A stretch of DNA of 64,000 nucleotides from Bernardetia sp963719525 (GCA_963719525.1 CAVRCG010000004.1:1674001-1738000), one strand, 5' to 3'. Numbered from the stretch's first letter, positions 52,978-60,885 are shown. Numbers and translations are program-made. The notes: a model not told the origin generated them from the sequence alone.

Positions 52978-53676
52978 TTAAAGCGTTAGCCAGCGCACTA
53001 AAGGCAAAAGTTCTTTTTCCCATTGCCAATCATAAGCACTCAAATAAAGCGTTTCGCCATTTGCGTAAGACAATTCTATCTCATAAATATTCGAATTATC
53101 AATTTCCATAACTGGCTCTGAAAGGTCTTCTATCAATAAAGGTTCTTTGTGTGAAGTTTCTTCGTGATGCACATGAACAATTTGAAAATCTACTTGTACA
53201 CTATTCCATTCTCTTTTACGAAGCACTCTTTTGAGTTCTTTTTCCTGTTTTGGAAGCTCCCAACCCAAAACATAATTGCCTTGCATTTCTACCCATTGAT
53301 TACCTTTTGCCATATATTTTTTGGTGTTTCGATAGGAAACCAAACAAGAAACAGGGTTTTGTAACCTATAATTTTGGTACAAGCAGCGCAAACGCAGACG
53401 AGCAACAAACGGATTATCAAACGCCTTAAAACCGTGCTGGTAATTTCTGGTAATGAGCTGTTTCCAATTTGCCCATGCAATACGACTTTTTGGAAAAGTA
53501 TGTTCATGAACACTTCTACTTTGCATCGTACTTCCGATTGCTCCGTGAGTAACCCAAATCGTTTCTCCATGTAATTCTCCTTCCCAAAACGTATTTCCTT
53601 TTACCATATAAAGTGTTGCTGAATAGTGTTCGTCTTCACCCAAAGAATACATTCTAAATGTTCCGTTCGAAGTCAT
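52978..53676 (-). CDS. WGR-like domain protein
   Basis: 232 residues. Region 28-82 reads GNTFWEGELHGETIWVTHGAIGS, then IAWANWKQLITRNYQHGF: the strand order and glycines of WGR domains, which sense nucleic-acid ends or ADP-ribose in other proteins. The remaining 150 residues are of unknown type, ending WQWEKELLPLVRWLTL. It overlaps the preceding gene by 23 bases, suggesting translational coupling. Confidence 0.5.
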   Translation of the reverse strand: MTSNGTFRMYSLGEDEHYSATLYMVKGNTFWEGELHGETIWVTHGAIGSTMQSRSVHEHTFPKSRIAWANWKQLITRNYQHGFKAFDNPFVARLRLRCLYQNYRLQNPVSCLVSYRNTKKYMAKGNQWVEMQGNYVLGWELPKQEKELKRVLRKREWNSVQVDFQIVHVHHEETSHKEPLLIEDLSEPVMEIDNSNIYEIELSYANGETLYLSAYDWQWEKELLPLVRWLTL

Positions 53677-53851
53677 AATCCCATTCTTCTTCTGTTGCTA
53701 GTTCGTCCATCCAAAGCGAAACTTCCGACTGAATGGCGTGAAAACCTTTGTTTCGAAGGTCATTTTTTACATCTAAAGTAGTAGTGAAGCCACGTTTTTT
53801 GAAATGCTCGTGTGCTACAAGTTGAATGTCAATTAAAGAGAGAGTTTTCAT
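53654..53851 (-). CDS. Small helical protein coupled to the WGR-like gene
   Basis: 65 residues. SLIDIQLVAHEHFKKRGFTTTLDVKNDL, HAIQSEVSLWMDELA: a compact helical protein with a winged-helix feel, no membrane segment. Stop codon lies inside the next gene. The pair is probably a functional unit, but no function is known to me. Confidence 0.5.
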   Translation of the reverse strand: MKTLSLIDIQLVAHEHFKKRGFTTTLDVKNDLRNKGFHAIQSEVSLWMDELATEEEWDYDFERNI

Positions 53852-53877
53852 AGTTGAGTTATAGTTAGAGTAATTTT

Positions 53878-53922
53878 GTTGTTGGTGTCGCTATCGCTAA
53901 AAAACAAACAACGGTATTGGTA
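53878..53922 (+). repeat. 43-bp dispersed repeat, copy 2
   Basis: GTTGTTGGTGTCGCTATCGC followed by AACAACGGTATTGG; inverse orientation to 41666-41708. Confidence 0.7.
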
Positions 53923-54200
53923 ATTGCAGATCTGTAAAATTTATCTTTTACATGAGAGAATGATAATTTTATTAGTAAAATCTATACTTTCCCTTTTCTG
54001 AAAGCTAATTTAGTAATTATTTGCTAAATATAATAGCAATTACTAAATATTTATACAACAAATTTACATTAGTAGGTCGTAACGTATGTGAGGACTAAAA
54101 AAAATGGCAAAAAAAAAGCTACAAATTTTTTGAGTTGTAGCTTGGTTTATCAAATACAAAGTTTAGGTTCAAATACAGGAGAATGAAATTACAAATACTT

Positions 54201-54240
54201 TATCGAACACAGAGTTACAGAGAACGCAGAGAATGAAATA
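54201..54240 (+). repeat. ACACAGAGTTACAGAGAAC repeat, copy 1
   Basis: TCGAACACAGAGTTACAGAG then AACGCAGAGAATGAAAT; reverse complement near 57425-57460. A simple, recurrent motif of unknown role. Confidence 0.6.
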
Positions 54241-54328
54241 AATTTAAAAGTATAACTTTAGAAGTTAGAGTGAAATACGATTTGTATTTTCTCCATTTCC
54301 TAATCTCTCGTCCCCATTCCCCAAAAAA

Positions 54329-55261
54329 TCATTTCATTTTCGCTCGTTTTATCAAATAAGGCAACAAAATTCTGTCCATCGGCTGACGAATATCTACTTC
54401 TACAAAGTCAATTTTATATTGTCCACTTTTGAGTTTTAGAGCTTGTTCTTTGGCTTTGGTCTGCTGCTGGTAATATTCTCTTACTTCTGCTGGTTGAAGT
54501 TTTATTTTTTCGCCTGTTTCTACATCGGTAAAAATATAAGGACGGTCTTCAAAATCAAATTCGGTTTCTGTTTTGGAATCTTTTACATGAAACAACAAAA
54601 CTTCATGATGACGGTGCTTGAGGTGTTGAAGAGCTGCAAAAAGTTCGTCGGTATCGTTCATGTTGTCCAACATATCGCTAAAAATAATGACTAACGAACG
54701 TTTGTGTAATCGCTCGGCTATTTCGTGCAAAACCTTTGCTGTCGATGTTTTTTTATTGTTTGGTGCAGGTTGATTTAGTAATCTTTGAAACTCTAAAAAA
54801 ATGGTATGAATATGTTTTGAAGTCGCTTTTATAGGAGTTTGAAGTTCTAACTTATCCGAAAAAGTGGTCGCACCGATAGCATCACGCTGTTTTTGAAGCA
54901 TATAAGCGATAGAGGCAGCAGCCATAATGGAAAACGTAATTTTGCCATTTTCGTATTTTCCATTTTCTTGTTCTGAGCGTGGATAATACATAGAAGGCGA
55001 AACATCAATCAAAAGTTGCGCCCTCAAATTGGTTTCTTCTTCGTAGCGTTTTACAAAAAGTTTGTCGGTTCTGGCATAGACTTTCCAATCAATATGACGA
55101 GTACTTTCTCCAGTATTATAAAGACGGTGTTCGGCAAACTCTACCGAAAAACCGTGATAAGGCGATTTATGAAGTCCTGAAATAAATCCTTCCACTACTT
55201 GGCGAGCCAAAAACTCTATATTTCCGAACTGGCGAATGGCTTGTATGTCTAATTCTTGCAT
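54329..55261 (-). CDS. DUF58-domain protein, intact
   Basis: 310 residues. EFLARQVVEGFISGLHKSP, GFSVEFAEHRLYNTGESTRH, IDWKVYARTDKLFVKRYEEE and LLIDVSPSMYYP (MIDAS-like DxSxS) give the full DUF58/vWA-like protein, with FSDMLDN in the second half. Cytosolic or membrane-peripheral; often paired with MoxR AAA ATPases, absent here. Relation to the broken DUF58 gene at 45191: same family, different subgroup. Confidence 0.85.
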   Translation of the reverse strand: MQELDIQAIRQFGNIEFLARQVVEGFISGLHKSPYHGFSVEFAEHRLYNTGESTRHIDWKVYARTDKLFVKRYEEETNLRAQLLIDVSPSMYYPRSEQENGKYENGKITFSIMAAASIAYMLQKQRDAIGATTFSDKLELQTPIKATSKHIHTIFLEFQRLLNQPAPNNKKTSTAKVLHEIAERLHKRSLVIIFSDMLDNMNDTDELFAALQHLKHRHHEVLLFHVKDSKTETEFDFEDRPYIFTDVETGEKIKLQPAEVREYYQQQTKAKEQALKLKSGQYKIDFVEVDIRQPMDRILLPYLIKRAKMK

Positions 55262-55282
55262 TTATTTTCTTTAAAAAATTAC

Positions 55283-55304
55283 GCTTGATAAATCAAGCTG
55301 CTAC
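55283..55304 (-). repeat. GTAG-foot hairpin repeat
   Basis: Minus strand TGTAGCA followed by GCTTGAT-TT-ATCAAGC; relative of 22333. 20-odd bases upstream of the DUF58 start. Confidence 0.65.
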
Positions 55305-55716
55305 ATGATTTTTTGTAGTGGTTTAATTTACCAAACCTCAACTATCTAGATTCTACTTCTATCAACAGAGCAGATTCATAAAAAATGAAACCAAAAAAAT
55401 TGGGGTAGTTTAGCCAATTTCTTGTTTTGTAATTCTAACCTACTAAACTAAGAATATGCTAACTCCCCCAAAAACGAAATTACAAAGTATTTTCAAGAAG
55501 TACAAACTTACCTATCAGACCATTGAGATAATCGTGGCAAACAAAATTGCTTAGAGCGTGTTTAAATTTTATTTCGCTAGAATTTACGAATTTGATATTA
55601 TAATTTTTCAAAGTTGAAAAAATGAGAATTTGTAGAAGAAATAGTATTTTTGTTAAATGAAAGAACAAAAGACTACCACTTCTAGGCAACAACGTCGCTT
55701 CCTACAGCGCAGTTTT

Positions 55717-55859
55717 TAGGGTAAACGCACGAAAAAAAATTGTACTCGTTTAAAGCAAATCAAGCTAGGTTTTAACTTTGTAAATTGAATTTACTCTGAT
55801 AGTTAAAGTGTGTTTAAACACACTGAAAGCAGTATAAAAAGTTTCGTGCGTTTACCCTA
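55717..55859. mobile_element. MITE-like element, 143 bp
   Basis: Perfect 18-bp terminal inverted repeats (TAGGGTAAACGCACGAAA at 55717 and its complement ending at 55859), bordered by a perfect 10-bp direct repeat GCGCAGTTTT (55707-55716 and 55860-55869). No coding capacity. Inside is an 18-bp palindrome AGTGTGTTTAAACACACT (55806-55823). Features of a non-autonomous DNA transposon moved by a transposase that makes 10-bp duplications; no matching transposase is in the window. Confidence 0.85.
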
Positions 55860-55880
55860 GCGCAGTTTTAAACCCTTGAC

Positions 55881-55934
55881 AAACTCTCAACTACTTTTCT
55901 TAATTTTGCACTTTATAAATTTTCAGTTTGTCTT
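55881..55934 (+). promoter_or_regulatory. Promoter region duplicated from efp
   Basis: 54 bases identical to 57763-57816. Includes TAATTTTG (55901-55908) followed by CAC, the -7 element, and about 25 bases of presumed transcript. It stands 12 bases after the MITE duplication and drives the region described at 55912. Confidence 0.6.
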
Positions 55935-56045
55935 CCATATCTTCCTATGGGAAACTAAATTGGCTCTTTATGAATTTGGTTGCAGTCAAAGTTATCGGTG
56001 GGATACCGATATTAGAAAATATGTTTTCTAATGAAACTTTTTTTT
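55912..56045 (+). ncRNA. Candidate small RNA
   Basis: Downstream of a -7 box the sequence holds three hairpins: CCATA/TATGG (55935-55950), TATCGGT/ACCGATA (55993-56011) and ATTAGAAAA/TTTTCTAAT (56011-56032) followed by GAAACTTTTTTTT. The order, spacing and terminal T-run suggest a structured RNA of about 130 nt with its own terminator. A 29-codon frame exists (ATG 55970) but has no support. Family unknown. Confidence 0.45.
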
Positions 56046-56064
56046 GGTTAAAATTTTAAGTAAT

Positions 56065-57318
56065 TTATTCTCCTTCATACAACCCAATACTTTTTTCATT
56101 TTCTATACTCATACTCGGTGTACCATTATATTCAGAGATTTTTCCAGTAACACAAATCGTTCTTCCCTTTAAATATTCTTCAGGCTTATAAGGAAAATTT
56201 TTTATATTACTCTCAAAAATAGATATAGAAAAAACTTGATTGGGAAAAGCCCTGTCTAAATTTATAAAAACATGTCCGTTACTAGATAATTTTGTGCTTA
56301 CAACCGTACCACAAACAGTAATTTTTTTATTTGATTTTGTATAGTATTTCGCTTGATTTGTATTAAAATATCCTTTCGGCAATGACATCGCATCTATAGC
56401 CTTTACGTCTTGCTTTTCATCATTGGGTACGAATTCTATTCCATTGGTCATCGACTCTAACCTGTTTTCTAGTTCATCATCAAGATCAGAGAAAAAGTCT
56501 AATTGAGTTAACTCTTCTATTTCATCGATAGAAGTTGCAAATTCAATCAATAATTTGTCTGTTGCTTCATTAGGAAGCAGAAAAGCAATTCCACGATTAT
56601 TTTTTAAGTCAATGACAATTTTAGCATACTGTTTTGGAATGGTTACTTTATTTATTCCTCTTTCCGATTTGGATAATTCTTGATTAAGAATAGGAAGCGT
56701 AACTACATAAAGTGATATAGAATTTGTAATAACATAACTTCTTAAAGCATCTTCTAGATTCGCCCAAATTTCTCTATTGAATTCAGCTTTTTGAGGACTC
56801 ATATTAGAATACAAAAACGATTCAGAAAGTGCTTTTTCTGACCATCTAAAATCTGCCGAAGGTGCTAAATGCCCTCTATCGTAACCAAAACCATCATATT
56901 TTATTTTTCCATTTTCTAATGTATCTGTCAAAAAATAATCTTCTTGCACAGCAGAACCTGTACTTACTTTATCATCTTCTCTAAAGTCATTACTTCTACC
57001 AAAACTCGTTTGTACGATATCTGGAGTAATAATATGAGCTACCCATCTTGCTTGCTCAAATTTTTCTGTGTAAGCAAGTACCATAGCAGAATGAGTTACA
57101 ACCTCGTCCTTAAAGTTAGATTTGGGAAGACCAACTCTATTTAAGTCTTCAATTATTTTGAGGAGTTTTAGACTATCTAGTTTATTCTTCGTAGTTGCTA
57201 AACTTTGCTTTATATTTTCTTGCTCTTGCTCAAAATTCTGTATTTGTTCGCTCAATGTTTGTGCTTCCGAAACAGTAATGCACAAAAATATACTTAACAA
57301 TATAGAAAGAGTTTTCAT
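56065..57318 (-). CDS. Secreted DNA/RNA non-specific endonuclease fused to an OB-fold domain
   Basis: 417 residues. Signal peptide (LSILLSIFLCITVSEAQ), a coiled coil (about 20-58), then the NUC1 endonuclease: YDRGHLAPSADFRWSEKA with the catalytic His of the DRGH motif, LYSNMSPQKAEFNREIWANLE with the metal-binding Asn. Residues 330-413 form an OB-fold: ITVCGTVVSTKLSSNGHVF, INLDRAFPNQVF, GRTICVTGKISEYNGTPSM. The OB part likely binds nucleic acid, so the protein would both hold and cut nucleic acid outside the cell or in the periplasm. Confidence 0.85.
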   Translation of the reverse strand: MKTLSILLSIFLCITVSEAQTLSEQIQNFEQEQENIKQSLATTKNKLDSLKLLKIIEDLNRVGLPKSNFKDEVVTHSAMVLAYTEKFEQARWVAHIITPDIVQTSFGRSNDFREDDKVSTGSAVQEDYFLTDTLENGKIKYDGFGYDRGHLAPSADFRWSEKALSESFLYSNMSPQKAEFNREIWANLEDALRSYVITNSISLYVVTLPILNQELSKSERGINKVTIPKQYAKIVIDLKNNRGIAFLLPNEATDKLLIEFATSIDEIEELTQLDFFSDLDDELENRLESMTNGIEFVPNDEKQDVKAIDAMSLPKGYFNTNQAKYYTKSNKKITVCGTVVSTKLSSNGHVFINLDRAFPNQVFSISIFESNIKNFPYKPEEYLKGRTICVTGKISEYNGTPSMSIENEKSIGLYEGE

Positions 57319-57571
57319 TTACTTAAGGGGTTAATAAGAAAGAGGTAATAATTAAAAGGGTATTAAGTACTTGAGCAGAATTAAATGTATTTATAAAAGG
57401 CATTTAGCTGTACTACTTTATCAGATTTCATTCTCTGTGTTCTCTGTAACTCTATGTTCGAAAATTCATTTCAAAATAATACATATATTTAGTTTTGCAT
57501 CACTACTTTAATCAATATAAATGTCATTTTAAGAAAGGTAAATAGTTACTAAATTTTGTTCTGCAAAAATG

Positions 57572-57619
57572 TATTTTTCCATAAAATAGGGTTTGCAAAC
57601 CCTTATTCTATGTAAAAAA
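57572..57619. repeat. Palindrome of the CCATAAAATAGG family, copy 3
   Basis: TATTTTTCCATAAAATAGGG, a GTTTGCAAAC centre, CCTTATTCTATGTAAAAAA: right arm slightly decayed. Confidence 0.7.
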
Positions 57620-57762
57620 CAAACTATTATTTTGTCAAAAACAAGTTTATATCTAAAAATTGAAGAATGACACTCATATTGGTATAATTCAACTCATATT
57701 CTACAACTGTTGTTTTTTGATTTTACATTTCTTTAAATTTTATTTTTTATCTCACAATTACA

Positions 57763-57816
57763 AAACTCTCAACTACTTTTCTTAATTTTGCACTTTATAA
57801 ATTTTCAGTTTGTCTT
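57763..57816 (+). promoter_or_regulatory. efp promoter region (duplicated at 55881)
   Basis: Carries TAATTTTG at 57783-57790 followed by CAC, 94 bases before the efp start. The -33 TTG is not obvious. The identical 54 bases appear 1.9 kb upstream in front of the candidate small RNA. Confidence 0.6.
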
Positions 57817-57883
57817 TTATATCTTCTTTTTACAGAAAACAGAATTATAGTTTAATTAAAGAAGATTTATTCCAAAAAAAATT

Positions 57884-58453
57884 ATGGCAAGTACTTCAGA
57901 TATTAGAAATGGTCTTTGTATTGAATTCAACAATGGATTGTATGTAATTACCGAATTTTTGCACGTCAAACCAGGTAAAGGACCTGCTTTTGTTCGTACC
58001 AAAATGAGAAATTTAGTTACAGGACGTGTTCTTGATAATACATTTTCAGCAGGACATAAAATAACGACTGTTAGAGTAGAGCGTCGTCCGTATCAGTATT
58101 TATATCAAGATGAAAATAGTTTTCATTTTATGCACAAAGATACCTTCGAACAAACTTTCGTTCCTGCTGATATGATAGAGCGTTCGGAGTTTTTGAAAGA
58201 GGGAATGATTGTAGAGATGATGATACATGCCGAAACAGAAGCCGTTTTGACATGTGAAGTTCCAGGATATGTGGAGCTTTTGGTTACTTACAGCGAACCA
58301 GGTGTAAAAGGCGATACAGCTACTAATGCTACAAAACCAGCTACTCTTGAAACAGGAGCAGAAATTCAAGTTCCTTTGTTTATTGGAGAAGGCGATTTGA
58401 TAAAAATAAATACTGCTGAGCGTTCGTATATGGAACGTATTCGCAATAAATAA
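57884..58453 (+). CDS. efp: Elongation factor P
   Basis: 189 residues. MASTSDIRNGLCIEFNNGLY, VKPGKGPAFVRTKMRNLVTG with Lys32 at the tip of domain I, FSAGHKITTVRVERR, and the C-terminal GAEIQVPLFIGEGDLIKINT with YMERIR. Standard three-domain EF-P that helps ribosomes at polyproline stretches. First gene of the efp-accB-accC row conserved in Bacteroidota; terminator-like hairpin follows, so accB may have a separate promoter. Confidence 0.97.
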   Translation: MASTSDIRNGLCIEFNNGLYVITEFLHVKPGKGPAFVRTKMRNLVTGRVLDNTFSAGHKITTVRVERRPYQYLYQDENSFHFMHKDTFEQTFVPADMIERSEFLKEGMIVEMMIHAETEAVLTCEVPGYVELLVTYSEPGVKGDTATNATKPATLETGAEIQVPLFIGEGDLIKINTAERSYMERIRNK

Positions 58454-58474
58454 GACAATTAAAAGTTTAAATAA

Positions 58475-58524
58475 ATGGTTTTTGAAAGTATTTTGAGTAG
58501 ATACTTCTCAAAAACCGTTTTTTA
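58475..58524 (+). terminator. Terminator after efp
   Basis: GGTTTTTGAAAGTAT pairs (with a small bulge) with ATACTTCTCAAAAACC, then GTTTTTTATTT. 22 bases after the efp stop. Confidence 0.7.
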
Positions 58525-58570
58525 TTTCTATTTTTGGAGTATTAATAAAGAATGAACGATTTAATAATGT

Positions 58571-58612
58571 TATTTTTCCATAGGTTTGTAAATCCTACGC
58601 TATGGAAAAATA
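58571..58612. repeat. Palindrome of the CCATAAAATAGG family, copy 4 (short)
   Basis: TATTTTTCCATAGGTTTGTA, AATCCTACGCTATGGAAAAATA: internal AAAATA lost from the arms, centre GTTTGTAAA kept. Confidence 0.65.
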
Positions 58613-58695
58613 AGGCGTTTTACTATTTAAGTTACTATTTAGTAGTAATTCATTCTGACCCAACACGATTTTACTCACACTAAAAGCCATATTTT

Positions 58696-59211
58696 ATGAG
58701 CATGAAACCAAAAGAACTTCAAGAACTTATTGAATTTATTAATCAAACAGGACTTGAAGAAGTAAATATAGAAACAGACAAGTTTAAAGTAAGTGTAAAA
58801 AGAAGTGCAGCCCATACTGTTTCTGCACAACCGATTCAATATACGCAGCAATTAGCACCTCCAGTTCAGCAGCAAATTGCTCAACAAATGCAAGCTCCTG
58901 CAACTCAAAATCAAGGTCAAAATCAAACAGAACCAAAACAAGAAACTGCTCAAGATACCAATACAGGAAATTATATTACTGTCAAATCTCCAATGATAGG
59001 TACTTTTTATCGCTCTTCAAATCCAGAAACTCCTCCGTTTGTAAATGTAGGCGATTCTATTAAAGAAGGAGAAACGATTTGTATTATTGAAGCAATGAAA
59101 TTATTTAATGAAATTGAATCTGATATTTCGGGCAAAATTGTAAAGGTACTCGTTGAGAATGCTACACCAGTAGAATATGACCAACCTTTGTTTTTAGTTG
59201 AACCGAATTAG
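58696..59211 (+). CDS. accB: Biotin carboxyl carrier protein of acetyl-CoA carboxylase
   Basis: 171 residues. N-terminal helix KPKELQELIEFINQTGLEEV, a Q/P-rich linker (QQLAPPVQQQIAQQMQAP), then the biotinyl domain with GTFYRSSNPETPPFVNVGD and EAMKLFNEIES, whose Lys135 takes biotin. Partner of AccC in the biotin carboxylase half-reaction for fatty-acid synthesis. 186 bases before accC, a space filled with simple repeats. Confidence 0.95.
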   Translation: MSMKPKELQELIEFINQTGLEEVNIETDKFKVSVKRSAAHTVSAQPIQYTQQLAPPVQQQIAQQMQAPATQNQGQNQTEPKQETAQDTNTGNYITVKSPMIGTFYRSSNPETPPFVNVGDSIKEGETICIIEAMKLFNEIESDISGKIVKVLVENATPVEYDQPLFLVEPN

Positions 59212-59355
59212 GAAGTAGGAATTGGAGATTAGGGAATTGGGTAATGAAATAAATACCTTTTACTTTTCTATTTACCACTCAATTATGAAACTCATTTTAA
59301 TTTTTTCATTCACAAAAAGTTTTCAGTAATTTTATCAAGTAATTTTCATAGTAAT

Positions 59356-59390
59356 TAACTGGTAACTGATAACTGGTAACTGATAACTGA
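59356..59390 (+). repeat. Five-unit TAACTGR heptamer array before accC
   Basis: TAACTGG TAACTGA TAACTGG TAACTGA TAACTGA in tandem, eight bases from the GTG start of accC, so it occupies the place of a ribosome binding site. The same heptamers in degenerate form are at 14809-14843. Confidence 0.85.
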
Positions 59391-59397
59391 TTAAAGC

Positions 59398-60753
59398 GTG
59401 AAACTTTTTAACAAAATATTAATTGCCAATAGAGGAGAAATTGCTCTTCGTATTATCCGAACCTGTAAAGAATTAGGAATCAAAACGGTTGCCGTTTATT
59501 CGATTGCTGATAAAGAAAGTTTGCATGTTCGTTTTGCCGATGAAGCCGTTTGTATTGGTGCTGCTGCGAGTAGAGATTCGTATCTCAAAATTCCTCATAT
59601 TATTGCTGCTGCCGAAATTACGAATGCAGATGCTATTCACCCTGGTTATGGCTTTCTTTCTGAAAATGCAGAATTTTCTGCCATTTGTGCCGAACATGAC
59701 ATAAAATTCATTGGTGCAAGTGCAGAGATGATCAACAAAATGGGCGACAAAGCAACAGCAAAAGCAACCGTAAAAGCTGCTGGCGTTCCTACTGTTCCGG
59801 GGTCTGAAGGGCTTTTAAAATCTATCGAACAAGGAATAAAAGAAGCTAAAGAAGTAGGTTATCCTGTTATCATAAAAGCAACTGCTGGTGGTGGTGGAAA
59901 GGGAATGCGTATCATTAATGACGAGTCTGAATTTCAGAAAGCGTGGGATTCTGCCACACAAGAAGCTGAAGCTGCCTTTGGAAACGGTGCGATGTATTTA
60001 GAGAAATTTGTAGTCGAACCAAAACATGTAGAAATACAAATTTTTGGAGATGGAAAAGGCGATGCTTGTCATTTGTCGGAAAGAGATTGTTCTATCCAAC
60101 GCCGTCATCAAAAATTGGTAGAAGAAACGCCTTCGCCTATCATGACACAAGAATTGCGTGATGAAATGGGAGATGCTGCCGTAGCGATTGCAAAGGCCAT
60201 CAACTATGAAGGTGCAGGAACAGTAGAGTTTTTGGTAGATAAATACAAAAAATTCTATTTTATGGAAATGAATACTCGTATTCAGGTAGAACACCCTATT
60301 ACAGAAGAAGTTACGAGTTTTGATTTGGTAAAAGAACAAATAAAACTAGCTGCTGGAATGCCTCTTTCAGGTAGAAATTATTATCCAAAAGCATTTAGTA
60401 TCGAATGTAGAATAAATGCAGAAGACCCAAAGAAAGGTTTCCGTCCTTCTCCTGGTAAAATTACACATTTGCATATTCCAGGTGGACATGGTATTCGTGT
60501 AGATTCGCATGTCTATGCTGGTTATACAATTCCTCCGTATTACGATTCGATGATTGCAAAACTTATTTCTGTTGGTCAGACAAGAGAAGAAGCTATCGTA
60601 AGAATGAAAAGAGCTTTACAAGAGTTTGTCATCGAAGGAATAAAAACTACCATTCCGTTCCATCTTAAATTAATGGATCATCCAAAATTCATAGAAGGAG
60701 ATTTTACAACCAAATTCTTAGAAACGTTTGATTTTGATTCTATTGAAGAATAA
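59398..60753 (+). CDS. accC: Acetyl-CoA carboxylase, biotin carboxylase subunit
   Basis: 451 residues from GTG 59398. KILIANRGEIALRIIRTCKELGI, AVCIGAAASRDSYLKIPHII, HPGYGFLSENAEFS, the glycine-rich ATP-grasp loop KATAGGGGKGMRII, EKFVVEPKHVEIQIFGD and FMEMNTRIQVEHPITEEV are all present, with Lys, Glu and Arg active-site residues. Carboxylates biotin on AccB using ATP and bicarbonate. The start is GTG, preceded by the heptamer array, without any AG-rich Shine-Dalgarno. Confidence 0.96.
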   Translation: MKLFNKILIANRGEIALRIIRTCKELGIKTVAVYSIADKESLHVRFADEAVCIGAAASRDSYLKIPHIIAAAEITNADAIHPGYGFLSENAEFSAICAEHDIKFIGASAEMINKMGDKATAKATVKAAGVPTVPGSEGLLKSIEQGIKEAKEVGYPVIIKATAGGGGKGMRIINDESEFQKAWDSATQEAEAAFGNGAMYLEKFVVEPKHVEIQIFGDGKGDACHLSERDCSIQRRHQKLVEETPSPIMTQELRDEMGDAAVAIAKAINYEGAGTVEFLVDKYKKFYFMEMNTRIQVEHPITEEVTSFDLVKEQIKLAAGMPLSGRNYYPKAFSIECRINAEDPKKGFRPSPGKITHLHIPGGHGIRVDSHVYAGYTIPPYYDSMIAKLISVGQTREEAIVRMKRALQEFVIEGIKTTIPFHLKLMDHPKFIEGDFTTKFLETFDFDSIEE

Positions 60754-60847
60754 AAATAAAGTTAGAAGTTAGATTTTAGAAGGTAGAAGTGATGAAAATT
60801 AAACACTTAATTCAATACTTTGCTCCCAAATATTGATACAAATTAAA

Positions 60848-60885
60848 AGATTTCAATTGATTAGTTCGGTTGAAGTCTTTTTTTA
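60848..60885 (+). terminator. Terminator after accC
   Basis: AGATTTCAA/TTGAAGTCT with 13-base loop followed by TTTTTTTATC, 95 bases after the accC stop, behind an STRR-like AGTTAGAAGTTAGA stretch. Confidence 0.65.

Larger units (their letters stand above)
53852..54328. other. Intergenic region with repeats
   Basis: 477 bases. Contains the second copy of the 43-bp repeat (53878-53922), the ACACAGAGTTACAGAGAAC repeat (54201-54240), and STRR-like text with CTCGTCCCCATTCCCC at 54307. No gene recognised. Confidence 0.6.
57319..57883. other. Intergenic region with repeats and the efp promoter
   Basis: 565 bases. Contains the second ACACAGAGTTAC-type repeat (57425-57460, complement), a CCATAAAATAGG palindrome (57572) and the 54-base promoter segment (57763). 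No gene recognised. Confidence 0.6.

Noticed and set aside
55480..55692. 70-aa minus-strand ORF, and a 32-codon plus ORF at 55456
   Set aside because: No family resemblance, poor codon texture; possibly remains of an insertion sequence, but not supportable.
55970..56059. 29-codon peptide inside the candidate small RNA
   Set aside because: Runs through the terminator hairpin and T-run, with no sign of coding constraint.
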